DNA from: Torulaspora globosa
Taxonomy: Eukaryota; Ascomycota; Saccharomycetes; Saccharomycetales; Saccharomycetaceae
Assembly: GCF_014133895.1 (NCBI RefSeq)
Contig: NC_050731.1
Span: forward strand, 806,001 to 870,000
Direction: 5' to 3'
DNA length: 64,000 bases
Shown piece after piece: positions 1 through 9,386 of this stretch. The notes below the pieces were generated by a model. It saw only the letters and a list, made by a program, of their open reading frames with translations, had not been told where the DNA came from and did no database searches. Position numbers and translations under genes: made by a program. Numbering within the stretch: position 1 is the stretch's first letter; the number at the start of each line of letters is the position of its first letter.

Positions 1-674
1 TTATTTATATTACCCGGCCATTGAGAATTTAATTAGAGATTTCAACCGGTATTACTAATGGAGCTTTAACCACATTGGCAGCTGTTTTGTAGTGTCAAGA
101 AGATCTCTTGCCCCCATACAACTTAGGGCATTTTAATTACAATTCTATAGAGACCTTTCTCCACGTAGGAAAGTCATGGGGTCTAGAACCTTTGTCGTTT
201 GGTATTTGACCTGATAACTAGCCCGGTACAGTCTTGGGACCTGTTTGCAAGTATCTGAGTCCGTCCTATAATACGGAGTACCTTGCAGAATGAGACCTTC
301 AAAGTGGTTAAGGTTAAGCTGCCACACCTCCAAGCTTAGGCTTGCGTCACTTTAAACGACAGCCTAAGGAGTGGCAAGAGCCGGACCGTAATTTTGATAT
401 CAAGTAGCAGCAAACACAGGAACCTTAGGAGAAATTAGGAAGAATTCTGTAATCATCCTGCAGCGGATTAGTTCGCCAATTGTTGGACACATTCGGAGCT
501 TATATTACCTGATTCCCAACTTTAGCGTAAAACTTTCCATTGTCGAAACGGTGTCAGAACAGCAAGGGAAGCGCATCGCAATTTAAACTAGTTTAGTTAT
601 CAAAGCTTTCGGCTTCTGTCAAGTTTAAGCATCATTGATTGAAGGAAGAAGCTTTACATTGAGTCGTTATAGAG
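1..674. other. gene-poor left edge and UBR1 upstream region
   Basis: No gene can be supported here. A minus-strand open frame around 145-333 has no ATG and no recognisable family. I saw no tRNA, LTR or centromere-like pattern. The last few hundred bases must hold the UBR1 promoter, but no specific factor site stood out. Confidence 0.5.
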
Positions 675-3600
675 ATGTATCAAGATCCTGTGGTTTTGGA
701 GGTGCGAGATCATTTGAGACAGTTCTTGTCCTCGATTCATGGTAATCGTGTCTTCAAAGATGTTCGGGGGCCACCTGAGAGGTTTGAAATGGATAGGATT
801 TTGAAGGAACATATCTTCAGTTATCTTTTCTTCTTGATCTCCAGGAAAGGTGAGACTTTGCCGTTGATGTTTCCAGAAGATGACAGTATCACCAGTATCG
901 CTGCGGTGCCTTTTCCCAAGACTTACGAAGAAGCTGTAGCTATTGACGAGCAGGAACCTCGACTTCCGTTCTATAGGATCAATGATAGTAAGCTGAGTAA
1001 TGTGCATCAACATTCTGGTCGAAACTGTGGAAGAAAATTTCAAGTCGGTGAGCCGATATACAGATGTCACGAGTGCGGATATGATGACACTTGCGTTCTG
1101 TGCATCTACTGTTTCAATGCAGCGGATCATGAGAATCATCATGTGTACACGGACATCTGTTCTGACTTCAACACTGGTATCTGTGACTGTGGCGATAAAG
1201 AGGCGTGGCATAACGAGCTGCATTGTAAGGCAGAAGAAGAAGCACGGAATGGTAAGTCGAACCGCGAGAACGACGAGTCGGGCGACGTCTTCCTACGACA
1301 GGACATGCAAGAGATCTTGGAGATCGTCCTGATAGAAGTTTTTGATCATTTCATTGATGTTTTCAATCAGAATGTGGAACCGCTGCCCACTTTACAGAAG
1401 GATATTACACTGAAATTGCGAGAGATGATCCAACAGGGCAAACTGGCGGAGAGAGCACAGTTTTTGGAAGCACTGGCATACAAGAATGATACCATTTTGA
1501 GGGAGAAGGAGGCTATGAACTTAGAAACCGCAAGAGGCGACCCATCAAGTCAGGCAGATCTTAAGAATTACACTGTAATCATATACAATGACGAGTACCA
1601 TAATTACTCTCAAGCTACAACAGCATTAAGACAAGGGGTTCCAGATAACAAGCACACAGACGTACTGACATCGAGAATCGATGGTGAAGGGCGTGCCCTG
1701 CTGAAATGCTCTGAAGAGCTATCGTCTGTGATTGGAGGTTTTTTTGCTGTGCAGACGAACGGCCTAAGTGCAACTTTAACCTCGTGGTCCGAGTATATCC
1801 ATCAAGAAACTTGTAAATACTGCATACTGTGGCTAAGTTATTGCCTGAAAATTCCAATCCCAGCATTCCAAAGTGTCTTCCGGTCGGCCATGGGTAAAGT
1901 ACTATGTGCAGAATACGATAGGGCATCCGAAACTGTCGATGTTACTCCTATTATTCGTGAGTACTTCAGTTCGAAATTTAACGAATCAGATCCGTATAGG
2001 TTTGTTGATCTATCAATTTTAGGGCAAGGCAATTGCATCCCTTTGGGTCATCATAAGGAACTGGATGAAACCGACACACACAGCATATCAAATACTCTAA
2101 ACAAAGTTATCGCCCCAACTCATAGACATTACTCGAACAGTAGATTGCAACTAATATTCTACTTCGATAACAGATATTGGAAAAAATTGAGGAAAGATCT
2201 TCAGAGTGTTATCATTCCGACTTTATCATCCGACGTCTATTATAAGCCCCTCTTTTGCAAGCAGGTGGTAGAGATATTTAACCACATTACGAGATCGGTA
2301 GCTTTCATGGATCGTGAGCCCTTATTGACTGTGCTACGCGAGTGTGTGGTGCAGCTTTTTACCTGCCCTAAAGATGCCAGTATGATTTTCAGCATGGGCA
2401 GTTTCAAAGATATCCTCTGGTCAGTCATAGATATATTTACCGAATTTTCCAAGGTCGATGGAGGCCTCCTTATATGGCAGAAGGTACAAAAAACCAATCC
2501 GACGAAAAGCTATAGCATTTCCTTCAAACAAGGCCTTTATGCAGTCGAAACTTTGCTGAGCAAGGTTTCGGACGGGAACATTATTTTGAAACCTGAAAAC
2601 TTCATTTCAATTGTAACTTTGTGCAAATTATTCAATGGAGCTTATAAAATAAAGAGAAAGGAGGGCGAGCATGTGTTACATGAGGATCAGCATTTCATTC
2701 CATATCTGGAGTATACGACTTCTATCTACAGCATCATACAAACGATTGCAAAGGTGCTGGAAAATTCGAAGGAGAAGATCAATGAGGGCTTGTTGCTGAA
2801 CGCAGTGGAGTTGCTGACTACCTTTTTAGGTCATCGTTCTTTGACCTATAAGCTTACTTCCGACTCTAGAGAGATCATTAAATTCGAGGTTCACAAGCAA
2901 AGAGTAGCATTTATGAACCCAGTTCATACACTGTATTCATTTTTGATTGAGAAATGTAATCTCGAGTCGGCCCTCAGAGCGACGAGCTACTGTTCGGATT
3001 TTCTTATGATATCGGATTTTTCATTGAGGTCAATTGTGCTTTGCGCCCAAATCTTCGTAGGTTTTTGGGTAAGGAACGGGATGTCTGTTTTACATCAATC
3101 GAAGTATTACAAAAACAATCCAGAGTTGAGCTCTTATGCTCGAGACATTCACTTAAACCAGCTTGTGCTTCTGCGTGAAAATGATGATCTACCGAGAGTG
3201 ATCTATAATATGCTTGATAGATGGGCATTACTTGATTGGTACACTGGCGAAGTAGACTTCAAGCATACGGCGTACGAAGACAAGATTATACCCATGGTAC
3301 AACAGTTTATTGCCTTCGTCTATCAAGTTTTGACAGAGCGATCCTTCTTTAAAACATATTCTTCCGCCAAGGAGCGCAGAATGTACCACATCAAGAGTGC
3401 TATCATCTACAGCTTATTCAGCAAACCGCTCTCATATTCGAAACTTCTAAGATCCATGCCGGATTATTTGACAGAAGATACTACGGAATTTGACACTGCT
3501 CTGCAAGAAGTTTCGACTTTTGTAGAGCCAAAAGGTCTGGCAGATAGTGGAGTCTTCAAGTTAAAGGAGAAACTATATGCTGTAGTAGATCCTTTAAAAT

Positions 3601-6539
3601 TACTAAACATGGAGAATGAGTTTGAGTCAAGCGCCGCCATAATAAAGACGCATCTTTCTCAGAGAAAATTTGGCGAGTTCAAAGATATTATACATCCTCA
3701 GATCATTTCACCTGAGTATCTGGATAAAAAATCTCATGAGCTTGGTAGATTCACGGGAACTGACCTGTTTGCCAAGCTAATATACAAATTGCTGCAGGTA
3801 TGCATCGATAATGAAGAGGGAACCTTTTTATATGAGCTGCTCCATCTGGTTCATGGTATTTTTAAGAACGATGAATTAGTCAACGGAAAAAATTCGATTC
3901 CACAAGCTTATATCTCAAAGCCTATCTGCAATCAACTTTTGATTATTTCAAACACGAAACGGAATGTCTTTTCGGAAGATGCGAAGAAGAAGGCGAACTA
4001 CTTGCTAGAATGCATGATGGAGAGGAGACCTGAAGAGATAACTGACTCGTTGAAATCCAGCTTCGGAGAAAACTGTGTCACTGAATTCATGGCAAAAAAG
4101 ATGAATCGTGATGTGCACTCGAGCGAAAGTGACAAACTACGGAAGAAGAGATTGATCAAAAAGAGACAGGAGAAACTACTAGCGAAATTCAATAGCCAGC
4201 AATCAAAATTCATGAAGGAAAACGAATCTGAGTTGTGGGGCCAAAATAAGACAGATGATGACGTCGCCATGGAAGGTGTCGAGGTTCAGCAGTTTGAAGA
4301 GTTTACTTGTGCATTATGCCAGGATGACACATCAACAGACCTTTTTGTTGTGCCGGCGTACCACGACCATACTCCTATTCTCAGGCCAGGTAACATTTTT
4401 GATGTTGAAGAGTTCGCCTCTGAATGGAACGGGTTCTTCAATGACGAGGATAGGTTGACATATAACAATGACAAAACATTGGGAAGTCTTCGAGACAACA
4501 GCAATAAGGGTTCCAAGAAAGTTTTGGTTTCCTGTAATCATAGCGTCCATCACTCCTGCTTTAAGCGTTACGTTCAGAAAAAGAGGTTTTCTTCAAATGC
4601 CTTCATCTGTCCACTTTGCCAAACCTTTTCGAATTGTGTGCTGCCCATCAGGCGCACCTCTAAACAAGACACAGGATTGTCGGTTGATAACTTGGTTAAT
4701 CAAGGCGTTTCAGTTGAAATCCTCTCTCGCCTCTTCGAGTCCTTCAGTGCCGCGGATTTCAAAAACGTTTATTCGACATTCAACTTAGTTACCTCACATT
4801 CTCACTCGTATGACAAAGCAGCTCGTCAGGCGCCAGGATTTGAAAGCAAAGATACAGCCTTCATACTTGGTGTTCATTGGGCAAACACGATTTCGATGTT
4901 CGAGATTTCTTCCAGGCTGGATGCATCTCCAAATTTAACGTTACTGAACTCTAAAGAGCAAAAGTACAAGACTCTGAAAAATACGTTGATCTGTATTGTG
5001 CTGATGTGTTACGGTATCGGTAAACCAAATCCCGACTATGACCCTTATGTTGCGAAGGATGGCGTCGTCTGGAACCAGAATCAAATCTTCCAGTACATCG
5101 TCAAGAGATGTTTATTCTCGCAAGAGCCGCTGAGGGAGTCCATAGGACAGGCTTTGGCAGCGTACTCTAAGCAACTGGTTGTCGAGTTCATCAAGGGGAT
5201 CGCTGGTGCGGACATTCGTAAGATGTTTGCCAAAGGAGAGAAATGTGGCAGGTTGTACAGCGTTGAATCGTCTACTATGGCGGAGACTTTGAGAAGGACA
5301 TGTGCTTTAGGTGTCAGCGACCCTGATCTTTCTCGACAGGCCTATGAACTTGCATATACCTGCTTACTGAAGAATATGCTACCAACATTGAGGCGCTGTT
5401 TGATTATGGTGCGGGTTTTCCATGATTTGCTGAGCGATTCGGAGGAAGAGCTGGTGGTCAATGGCATCAATATGGTGGAAAAATCCGCTCTTCCGCTACC
5501 TGAGTACGTCGATCAAGTTGTGTGTGCACTTACAGATTTTGATACGCTGGAAGAGCTCCTGAGCCGAGGGATTCCTAACATGAAGCCAAATGATGACCCA
5601 TATCTGAACGATATCCCCTACGAGAATTGCGCTGTGGTGAAGATGATTAACTTGGCCAAGTATCTGAACACGTATATTACCAACTCGAAGAAAATCAAGC
5701 TGCGAGAAGAACATTCGCTCCATCTACAAAATGTTCATAACAGACTAGATTTCAAGATTTGCCTTACCTGCGGTGTGAAAGTCCATCAGAGGCCCGACCG
5801 TCATGAGATGTCAAAGCATCTCCAGAAATATTGTTTCAAGACCTTCGGAGCGTTCTTAATCCCAAACACAAGCGAAGTCTGCCTCTTCCTGTCGCAACCG
5901 CCATCGACGATATACATAAGCGCTCCGTACCTGAATTCGCACGGTGAAGCAGGCCGGAACGCCATGAAGCGTGGTGATTTGACGGTTCTAAACCTCAAAA
6001 GATATGAGTTCCTGAACAGTCTCTGGATCAATAACGAGATCCCTGGTTACATCAGCAGAGTAATGGGTGACGAGTTCCGTGTGAACATTCTCTCGAACGG
6101 CTACTTTCTAACGTTCAACAGGGATCCCCGTCCCAGACGGCCGCCCGCTGCCGGCAATGACGAAGACGCCGATGAAGACGATGACGAGGACGCAGAACTC
6201 TACAGCGGTCACTCCAGCGACGACGACGAGAGAGACATCGATATGGCCGAAGACCGTCTCGCGGATATGGAAGGAGCCTTCTTCGGCGCAGGTACCGAGG
6301 GTGGCAACGTCCGCGGCCTCTTACAGGTCTTTGAGAACTTCCAGAACGCGGTCGAGAACGGCATCAATGCAGAAGATGCGCAATTTGCCACTCCGCTTCT
6401 ACAATTCTTTCCTCCACAGTTCGGAGGCGTCAATTTACGGAGAAACATCGTACAGGAGCCGGAAGAGGACGATGAGGTTCTCGATGCCATGGAGGAGCAT
6501 CCTCAGGATGACAGCAATGAAGATATTCCACCAAACTAG
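675..6539 (+). CDS. UBR1: E3 ubiquitin ligase N-recognin Ubr1
   Basis: RING-type E3 ligase of the N-degron pathway. It recognises destabilising N-terminal residues and, with the E2 Rad6, builds ubiquitin chains for proteasomal degradation. The 1954-residue product is about the length of S. cerevisiae Ubr1. A Cys/His-rich UBR box (type-1 N-degron site) lies at about residues 113-184. A ClpS-like segment beginning NYTVIIYNDEYHNY (type-2 site) starts near 297. A RING-H2 finger runs from about 1212 (CALC) to 1315 (CPLC), with an insertion between its Cys pairs. The C-terminus has a long acidic run near residue 1825. The ATG at 675 gives the family N-terminus. QCR9 follows on the same strand and TIM13 comes next, as on the YGR181-184 track of S. 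cerevisiae. No frame breaks were seen. Confidence 0.97.
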   Translation: MYQDPVVLEVRDHLRQFLSSIHGNRVFKDVRGPPERFEMDRILKEHIFSYLFFLISRKGETLPLMFPEDDSITSIAAVPFPKTYEEAVAIDEQEPRLPFYRINDSKLSNVHQHSGRNCGRKFQVGEPIYRCHECGYDDTCVLCIYCFNAADHENHHVYTDICSDFNTGICDCGDKEAWHNELHCKAEEEARNGKSNRENDESGDVFLRQDMQEILEIVLIEVFDHFIDVFNQNVEPLPTLQKDITLKLREMIQQGKLAERAQFLEALAYKNDTILREKEAMNLETARGDPSSQADLKNYTVIIYNDEYHNYSQATTALRQGVPDNKHTDVLTSRIDGEGRALLKCSEELSSVIGGFFAVQTNGLSATLTSWSEYIHQETCKYCILWLSYCLKIPIPAFQSVFRSAMGKVLCAEYDRASETVDVTPIIREYFSSKFNESDPYRFVDLSILGQGNCIPLGHHKELDETDTHSISNTLNKVIAPTHRHYSNSRLQLIFYFDNRYWKKLRKDLQSVIIPTLSSDVYYKPLFCKQVVEIFNHITRSVAFMDREPLLTVLRECVVQLFTCPKDASMIFSMGSFKDILWSVIDIFTEFSKVDGGLLIWQKVQKTNPTKSYSISFKQGLYAVETLLSKVSDGNIILKPENFISIVTLCKLFNGAYKIKRKEGEHVLHEDQHFIPYLEYTTSIYSIIQTIAKVLENSKEKINEGLLLNAVELLTTFLGHRSLTYKLTSDSREIIKFEVHKQRVAFMNPVHTLYSFLIEKCNLESALRATSYCSDFLMISDFSLRSIVLCAQIFVGFWVRNGMSVLHQSKYYKNNPELSSYARDIHLNQLVLLRENDDLPRVIYNMLDRWALLDWYTGEVDFKHTAYEDKIIPMVQQFIAFVYQVLTERSFFKTYSSAKERRMYHIKSAIIYSLFSKPLSYSKLLRSMPDYLTEDTTEFDTALQEVSTFVEPKGLADSGVFKLKEKLYAVVDPLKLLNMENEFESSAAIIKTHLSQRKFGEFKDIIHPQIISPEYLDKKSHELGRFTGTDLFAKLIYKLLQVCIDNEEGTFLYELLHLVHGIFKNDELVNGKNSIPQAYISKPICNQLLIISNTKRNVFSEDAKKKANYLLECMMERRPEEITDSLKSSFGENCVTEFMAKKMNRDVHSSESDKLRKKRLIKKRQEKLLAKFNSQQSKFMKENESELWGQNKTDDDVAMEGVEVQQFEEFTCALCQDDTSTDLFVVPAYHDHTPILRPGNIFDVEEFASEWNGFFNDEDRLTYNNDKTLGSLRDNSNKGSKKVLVSCNHSVHHSCFKRYVQKKRFSSNAFICPLCQTFSNCVLPIRRTSKQDTGLSVDNLVNQGVSVEILSRLFESFSAADFKNVYSTFNLVTSHSHSYDKAARQAPGFESKDTAFILGVHWANTISMFEISSRLDASPNLTLLNSKEQKYKTLKNTLICIVLMCYGIGKPNPDYDPYVAKDGVVWNQNQIFQYIVKRCLFSQEPLRESIGQALAAYSKQLVVEFIKGIAGADIRKMFAKGEKCGRLYSVESSTMAETLRRTCALGVSDPDLSRQAYELAYTCLLKNMLPTLRRCLIMVRVFHDLLSDSEEELVVNGINMVEKSALPLPEYVDQVVCALTDFDTLEELLSRGIPNMKPNDDPYLNDIPYENCAVVKMINLAKYLNTYITNSKKIKLREEHSLHLQNVHNRLDFKICLTCGVKVHQRPDRHEMSKHLQKYCFKTFGAFLIPNTSEVCLFLSQPPSTIYISAPYLNSHGEAGRNAMKRGDLTVLNLKRYEFLNSLWINNEIPGYISRVMGDEFRVNILSNGYFLTFNRDPRPRRPPAAGNDEDADEDDDEDAELYSGHSSDDDERDIDMAEDRLADMEGAFFGAGTEGGNVRGLLQVFENFQNAVENGINAEDAQFATPLLQFFPPQFGGVNLRRNIVQEPEEDDEVLDAMEEHPQDDSNEDIPPN

Positions 6540-6614
6540 GCCGCCAAGCCAGTATATAAACAATATCATATAGTACAGGTACAATTGATTGGTATATGTA
6601 TCACGTTCGACGAC

Positions 6615-6619
6615 CCAAT
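6615..6619 (+). promoter_or_regulatory. CCAAT box upstream of QCR9
   Basis: CCAAT lies 162 bases before the QCR9 start. The Hap2/3/4/5 complex binds CCAAT to activate respiratory genes, so a role here is plausible, but a single five-base match is weak evidence. Confidence 0.3.
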
Positions 6620-6780
6620 GGCGTCAAGGAAAAATTTCATTCCAAGCATCTCGCAGGGGCACTGGAATTAACGGTTCATCAGCATAGCTAGGTGATATTA
6701 TAAAGCTCACGGTGAGACCACCAAGGCCAAACGCTAATTGGCAAGATCAGTGCTTGTAAGACATCTAATAAGCTTACGCA

Positions 6781-7064
6781 ATGGTATGTTAATGTCATGG
6801 ATCGCACATGGTGGCATCGAATTCCCCGAGATATTGAATACTAACGAAAGAGCTTATAACCAGTCCTTTTCTTCTACGCTTTACAAGGTTTTGTTCAAGA
6901 GAAACTCTGCGTTCGTTGGAACTGTTTTCGCATCCGCTTTCCTCTTCCAGGCCACATTCGACAGTGCTGTCACCAGTTGGTACGAGAACCACAACAAAGG
7001 TAAATTATGGGCGGACGTCAAGAAGCAATTGCAGGGCGCAGACGATGATGAAGATGACGAGTAA
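6781..7064 (+). CDS. QCR9: ubiquinol-cytochrome c reductase subunit 9 (spliced)
   Basis: Small single-span subunit of respiratory complex III in the inner mitochondrial membrane. The gene must be spliced. Exon 1 is only the ATG at 6781-6783, followed by GTATGT. Exon 2 is 6864-7064. The joined 67-residue protein starts MSFSSTLYKVLFKRN and contains TSWYENHNKGKLW before an acidic tail, matching the 66-residue S. cerevisiae protein. That gene also has an intron splitting the first codons. Reading the unspliced frame from an upstream non-ATG codon gives an unrelated N-terminus and is wrong. The gene lies between UBR1 and TIM13, as on chromosome VII of S. cerevisiae. Confidence 0.95.
6784..6863 (+). 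other. spliceosomal intron in QCR9
   Basis: 80 bases: GTATGT donor at 6784, TACTAAC branch site at 6839-6845, CAG acceptor ending at 6863. Removing it restores the family N-terminus. Confidence 0.95.
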
Positions 7065-7217
7065 GAGTTGGGACGAACGAATCGGGGACGTGATGGGTCC
7101 ATCGACCCGAATTTAGGCATTCATATGTATATTTATATTCACGAGGGCATAGATATCATGCCTGCTACGCAATCGGCTTTGCCACTATGAAAGTAACACT
7201 GGCTATTCAGTCGTAAT

Positions 7218-7526
7218 CTAGATTTCGCCAGATGTCGAAGCCTGCTGGATTCTAGCGATGTACGCTCTGGAGACAACGTTCCAGCTTCTCATGTACTTGG
7301 CGAGGCATTGGTCCACACACTGCTCGTTGGCTTCACTGTAGGGGCTCATGAGGCATTTCTCAAAACAGTTGTCGGTTACTTTGTTAACCAGCTCTGTAGC
7401 GTTAGCAACAGCTAATTCCTGGACAATTTGACCCTTGAGCTTGTCAGTCACCGGATTGACCGGCTTGGTATCCACAGTCTGCTGCTGAGATGGTGTAGCA
7501 CCACCAAAGATAGAGGATAGGCCCAT
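7218..7526 (-). CDS. TIM13: mitochondrial small Tim chaperone Tim13
   Basis: Intermembrane-space chaperone that forms a hexamer with Tim8 and escorts hydrophobic precursors (for example Tim23) to the inner membrane. The 102-residue protein has the twin CX3C motif at C54/C58 and C70/C74, the pairs that form disulfides in this family. It also has the conserved [14 protein letters not shown] helix and an SGEI-like C-terminus. The start [10 protein letters not shown] matches S. cerevisiae. It converges with QCR9, leaving about 150 bases between stops. A probable inversion breakpoint lies on its upstream side (7527-7952). Confidence 0.96.
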   Translation of the reverse strand: MGLSSIFGGATPSQQQTVDTKPVNPVTDKLKGQIVQELAVANATELVNKVTDNCFEKCLMSPYSEANEQCVDQCLAKYMRSWNVVSRAYIARIQQASTSGEI

Positions 7527-7673
7527 GGTAATGGCTTTATCTCATCAAACCATTAGTTGAATCGATAGTTTAACGTTCTTTGCTCATCTACAATCAAAGT
7601 GAAAAAAAAAGTCCAATGAGCAGTTACTGGTCATTAGGTCTTTTGAAATTTGTTTTTCTCCAACAAATTCTAT

Positions 7674-7744
7674 GCGCAAGTGGTTTAGTGGTAAAATCCA
7701 ACGTTGCCATCGTTGGGCCCCCGGTTCGATTCCGGGCTTGCGCA
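7674..7744 (+). tRNA. tRNA-Gly (GCC)
   Basis: 71-base cloverleaf without intron. The acceptor stem pairs GCGCAAG with CTTGCGC, the discriminator is A, the anticodon GCC is at 7706-7708, and the B box is GGTTCGATTCC. It reads identical to my memory of the S. cerevisiae gene. A CCAACAA motif 12-18 bases upstream fits the usual yeast tRNA start region, and a short T run follows at about 7748. Confidence 0.97.
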
Positions 7745-7952
7745 ATCTTTTTTCACTACCGTTGGCTAATGAAACTTCTGATGTCAAGCTGTCCATACAT
7801 TAGGCATCAAAGTTCGTATTTCCACTGTGCGGCCTTATCTGGTGGTCTATTGTACATGTACCCTGCTTTGTTGGTTATTCCTACTAGAACGCCAAGTCTT
7901 TGAAGTGCAGTTAGCATCCACAAACGGTTGACAGAAATAATCATCGCCAGAT

Positions 7953-8582
7953 ATGATCCATGCGGTGTTGATATGTATGTTGTTGTGCCATCCACAGCCT
8001 TGAAATCCGGTTTACTAACCGTCGATATCAGTCAACAAGAAAGGGCAGCCCAGATTAGTCAAGTTTTACACCCCGGTCGATCTGCCCAAGCAGAAGCTGC
8101 TGTTGGAACAGGTGTACGAGCTCGTGTCACAGAGGAACAACGACCTGCAAAGCTCGTTTCTAACCACTCCCCCATCACTTTTGAGCGATGACCGCTCTCC
8201 CGAGGATGAAGAGATTCAGATCATCTATAAGAACTACGCAACGCTGTTCTTTACATTCATAGTAGACGACCAGGAGTCGGAGCTGGCCATTCTGGATCTG
8301 ATCCAAACGTTTGTGGAGTCGCTGGACCGCTGCTTCACGGAAGTGAGCGAACTGGATCTCATCTTTAACTGGCAAACGTTGCAGAGCGTTCTGGAGGAGA
8401 TCATTCAGGGTGGAATGGTCATCGAAACTAACATATCGAACATTGTACATTCCGTGGATGAACTGAACAGCGCCTCCGAGCAGTCAGATGGGGCAGTGGG
8501 TCGATTAGCGAACTCTGGCTTTGGCAGTGCTCTGCAGGCCTTCGCCAACGGCGGCTTCGCACAGTGGGCTTCTCGTCAGTAA
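7953..8582 (+). CDS. APS3: AP-3 clathrin-adaptor sigma subunit (spliced)
   Basis: Small (sigma) subunit of the AP-3 adaptor, which sorts cargo from the Golgi directly to the vacuole. The gene is spliced: exon 1 is 7953-7974 (MIHAVLI plus one base) and exon 2 is 8032-8582. The product is 190 residues, close to the 194 of S. cerevisiae Aps3. It keeps the sigma-adaptin core (IIYKNYATLFFTFIVDDQES, then FVESLDRCFTEV) and a family C-terminus rich in Gly/Ala. Without splicing only an internal Met at 8103 would be found, losing about 40 residues. On the S. cerevisiae YJL track it neighbours RRN7 and RNR2, which are also in this window. Confidence 0.96.
7975..8031 (+). other. 57-base spliceosomal intron in APS3
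   Basis: GTATGT donor at 7975, TACTAAC at 8013-8019, CAG acceptor ending at 8031. Only about 12 bases separate branch site and acceptor. The spliced codon joins T and TC to give Phe of the conserved IFNKK-type segment. Confidence 0.94.
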
Positions 8583-8629
8583 ACAATTGAATAATTAAGA
8601 TATGTACATTAAAAACTCGTTAATCTGCG

Positions 8630-9076
8630 TCACCAAATTTTCCACCAGCTCTTTTGGCTCCTTTCATCCACGATCCTGCTAGTTTCTGAAGCAGTCTGCT
8701 GCCTTATCTCAGCTAATTCTTCTCTGATCTTTTCCAGCTCTTGCCTTTGCACTTGCTCAGCCTTGAGTTTCTCAAACTGTGCTCTATTCTTTGACTGCGG
8801 ACTGGTCTTTCGTTCCCAAGGCGACTCGATGGCTCCAGTGTCCCATATCGGTCTGTCGCTTTGCGAAGTCTCCTTCACGATCTTCATAAGTTCTTGCTGT
8901 TCAGCCTGACGTAGGTTTCTCTCCCTCTCGTATTGCAATCTCAGCTCAGGCGATAGCGACTGAATCAGCTGCTCGTCTGTTGGAGTGGTATACTTGAACA
9001 GCAAAGCTCCTCCCGCGATGATCGCACCACCTACAGCCCAAACTCTCAACCAACGAACCCAAAGCGGTCTTTCCAT
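8630..9076 (-). CDS. CBP4: cytochrome b assembly factor Cbp4
   Basis: Inner-membrane assembly factor for complex III. It binds newly made cytochrome b together with Cbp3-Cbp6. The 148-residue protein begins [20 protein letters not shown] with a single membrane span at about residues 12-27. A charged coiled-coil tail follows, with the conserved [12 protein letters not shown] and [11 protein letters not shown] segments, and the protein ends KSWWKIW. Length and both ends match S. cerevisiae Cbp4. ERG1 follows upstream on the same strand, as on the YGR174-175 track. APS3 ends 47 bases from its stop, so the two genes are convergent. Confidence 0.95.
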   Translation of the reverse strand: MERPLWVRWLRVWAVGGAIIAGGALLFKYTTPTDEQLIQSLSPELRLQYERERNLRQAEQQELMKIVKETSQSDRPIWDTGAIESPWERKTSPQSKNRAQFEKLKAEQVQRQELEKIREELAEIRQQTASETSRIVDERSQKSWWKIW

Positions 9077-9386
9077 AGTGTTCTCAGCTCTTTAATCGCA
9101 TTGACCGTGGTTGAGCAAGAGTTCCCTTGCGTCTTATCTAGCAGTTAATCACTAATGGCTACTCATTATAGACGGGTAAAGACAAGTCAAGAATACTGGA
9201 TAATGATGAGCATTTAATGTAACGTACTTCGATTAAATGTGGTAGTTTCGTCTATCTAACTTACAAATCATGAAACTGCATCACAAGCAATGATAAATAT
9301 AATGGCTGGGGCTGGTCATAGAAGATAACAAAAAGTCAATGCATAAGAGGTTTTTGGGTCCGAGTGAAAAATTCAGGTTCATATTC
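9077..9386. other. CBP4 promoter and ERG1 3' region
   Basis: About 310 AT-rich bases between two minus-strand genes. No RNA gene, repeat or clear factor site was recognised. Confidence 0.5.

Noticed and set aside
145..333. 62-codon minus-strand open frame at the left edge
   Set aside because: Opens with TTG, no ATG in frame, no family recognised.
9200..9330. possible box C/D snoRNA (ATGATGA near 9205)
   Set aside because: No paired D box CTGA with flanking terminal stem could be placed.
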